Source of the DNA: Opitutaceae bacterium UBA2377
Lineage (GTDB): Bacteria > Verrucomicrobiota > Verrucomicrobiia > Opitutales > Opitutaceae
NCBI GenBank assembly: GCA_002344205.1
Contig: DDSZ01000013.1
Span: 392-29,175, forward strand
Reading direction: 5' to 3'
DNA: 28,784 nucleotides
Shown one piece after another: positions 26,306 through 28,784 of this stretch; within the stretch, counting starts at the first letter, position 1, and every line of letters begins with the position of its first letter. The notes under the pieces are model-generated. The model did no database searches and was not told the origin of the DNA. It was given only the letters and a program-made list of their open reading frames with translations. Position numbers and translations under genes: made by a program.

Positions 26306-27084
26306 TGGCCGCCCCGATCTACAGTCTCACGCTCCACCACCTCTCGCCCGATGCGAAAGAGGCCAGTGCGGCGCTGGCCGATCTGGAAGTGTCGCGCGTT
26401 ACGCCCGAAAAGCTGCGGACCATGCTCACGTCCCTCGCGGAAGTTGCGGCCAAGCACCGCACCGATTTTTCCGTCACCCCCGAGATCCGCATCAAGACCG
26501 ACCGCAGCGAACTGCTCGTGCGTGCGCGGGACGGCGGCCTCACTCTCGTGAGCTGGGACAAGAAGCTCGGCGGCCAGAACCTCACAGTGGCCGACATCCT
26601 CGCGCAGCTCGACCAAACTGCGCCGTCGGGCGTCCCGGCGGGCCGCTCTGAACAGGCCGCGGGCCGCGCAGTGGGCGGCTCCGGGCTCTCCGGCCGCAGC
26701 AAGATTATCCTGCTCGTGGCCGCGGTGGTCGCCATCAACGCCTTCACCGCGTGGAATCTGCTCAAGCCCGAGCCCGGCTTTGTGCCCCCCCACCAGTTGC
26801 TCCCGACCGATGAGGCGCGTGCGCTGCTGATGCGGGCAGCGGGCGAATACGAGACCGGCGCCACGGCTGGCGACCGCCGCCTCATCATTCAGGCCGATGG
26901 CAGCCTGATTCTTTCCACCTACGGTCCGCGCCGCACCATTGTCGAACAGATGAACCGCTCCGCGAAGGGGGCCAACATCCAAGGCCAGGTGGTGCTTGTC
27001 ACCAGCGACCCCTCCGTCCTCGAGATCCGGGATCGCGACACGGTGGTGCTCTACGGCAACGTTTACAAACGCCGCTCCTCCTGA
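26305..27084 (+). CDS. Hypothetical single-span membrane protein
   Basis: A 259-residue protein with no family I recognise. Residues 1-105 are predicted cytoplasmic and helical then beta-rich. A Gly/Ser/Ala linker (about 106-131) leads to one transmembrane helix at about 133-153 (KIILLVAAVVAINAFTAW). The C-terminal 100 residues would be outside the cytoplasm and contain regular beta-strand segments (RRLIIQADGSLILSTYG, then VVLVTSDPSVLEI). The topology is reminiscent of pilus or secretion accessory proteins, but that is inference from its coupling to the pseudopilin gene through a TGATG overlap. Confidence 0.75.
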   Translation: MAAPIYSLTLHHLSPDAKEASAALADLEVSRVTPEKLRTMLTSLAEVAAKHRTDFSVTPEIRIKTDRSELLVRARDGGLTLVSWDKKLGGQNLTVADILAQLDQTAPSGVPAGRSEQAAGRAVGGSGLSGRSKIILLVAAVVAINAFTAWNLLKPEPGFVPPHQLLPTDEARALLMRAAGEYETGATAGDRRLIIQADGSLILSTYGPRRTIVEQMNRSAKGANIQGQVVLVTSDPSVLEIRDRDTVVLYGNVYKRRSS

Positions 27085-27090
27085 CCGGCC

Positions 27091-28711
<1,621 letters not shown>

Positions 28712-28763
28712 GCGGTTTGAAATGAACAGCAGCCGTTTCCCCGTGGCGCGGCAGCGCCGGTAG

Positions 28764-28784
28764 GGTCCGCTCTCCGAGCGGACC
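28764..28784. repeat. GGTAGGGTC-type hairpin at the right edge
   Basis: GGTCCGCTC (28764-28772) and GAGCGGACC (28776-28784) form a 9-base-pair stem with the loop TCC, immediately after CGCCGGTAG. It lies about 50 bases past the beta-glucosidase stop and is cut by the window end. It may act as a terminator or be one copy of a dispersed repeat; the similar element near 25602 favours the latter. Confidence 0.6.

Overview
The window is a GC-rich, gene-dense stretch of a bacterial chromosome, with no rRNA, tRNA, CRISPR array or recognisable transposase. Gene content and style suggest a Verrucomicrobiota member, probably near Opitutaceae. The pointers are a SufU/SufS pair, a KdsD-type isomerase (Gram-negative outer membrane), a verrucomicrobial-style pseudopilin, Gfo/Idh/MocA, DegT, phytanoyl-dioxygenase and ceramidase-like genes, and almost no Shine-Dalgarno sequences. 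This placement is inference from gene content; I could not run a search.

Layout. (1) 1-863: the 3' end of class II fumarase (fumC) and a YjbQ protein. (2) 878-4791, minus strand: kdsD, a Gfo/Idh/MocA oxidoreductase and a class I [4Fe-4S] fumarase, so two unrelated fumarases lie almost side by side. (3) 4864-6870: a LysM/TPR lipoprotein and a PLP aminotransferase. (4) 6851-8321, minus: two membrane-anchored PH-domain proteins. (5) 8471-10767: a small SHOCT-like membrane protein, a ChrA-type transporter and an MBL-fold hydrolase. (6) 10774-12564, minus: sufU then sufS, separated by an AT-rich inverted repeat. (7) 12733-18160: a complete histidine utilisation set, hutH-hutU-hutG-hutI, which would take histidine to glutamate and formamide. 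(8) 18318-19740, minus: a lower-GC island with a macrolide 2'-phosphotransferase (Mph) homologue and a four-helix membrane protein, probably acquired. (9) 19883-25591: a Gfo/Idh/MocA oxidoreductase divergent from an AraC regulator, followed by a PhyH-family dioxygenase, a DegT/DnrJ aminotransferase and a ceramidase-like hydrolase. This is the best candidate here for an uncharacterised small-molecule pathway. (10) 25772-27279: a pseudopilin, a single-span membrane protein and a small zinc-ribbon protein. (11) 27320-28711: a GH1 beta-glucosidase. The window ends inside a hairpin repeat.

How the genes work together. The hut genes form one pathway, with stop/start overlap between hutU and hutG. 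SufU and SufS form a sulfur-donor/acceptor pair for Fe-S assembly, which the class I fumarase would need. Translational coupling by overlapping stop and start codons recurs: kdsD/gfo, chrA/MBL, hutU/hutG, DegT/ceramidase-like and pilin/membrane protein. No gene-free gap exceeds about 180 bases. The gaps hold several inverted repeats, listed below.
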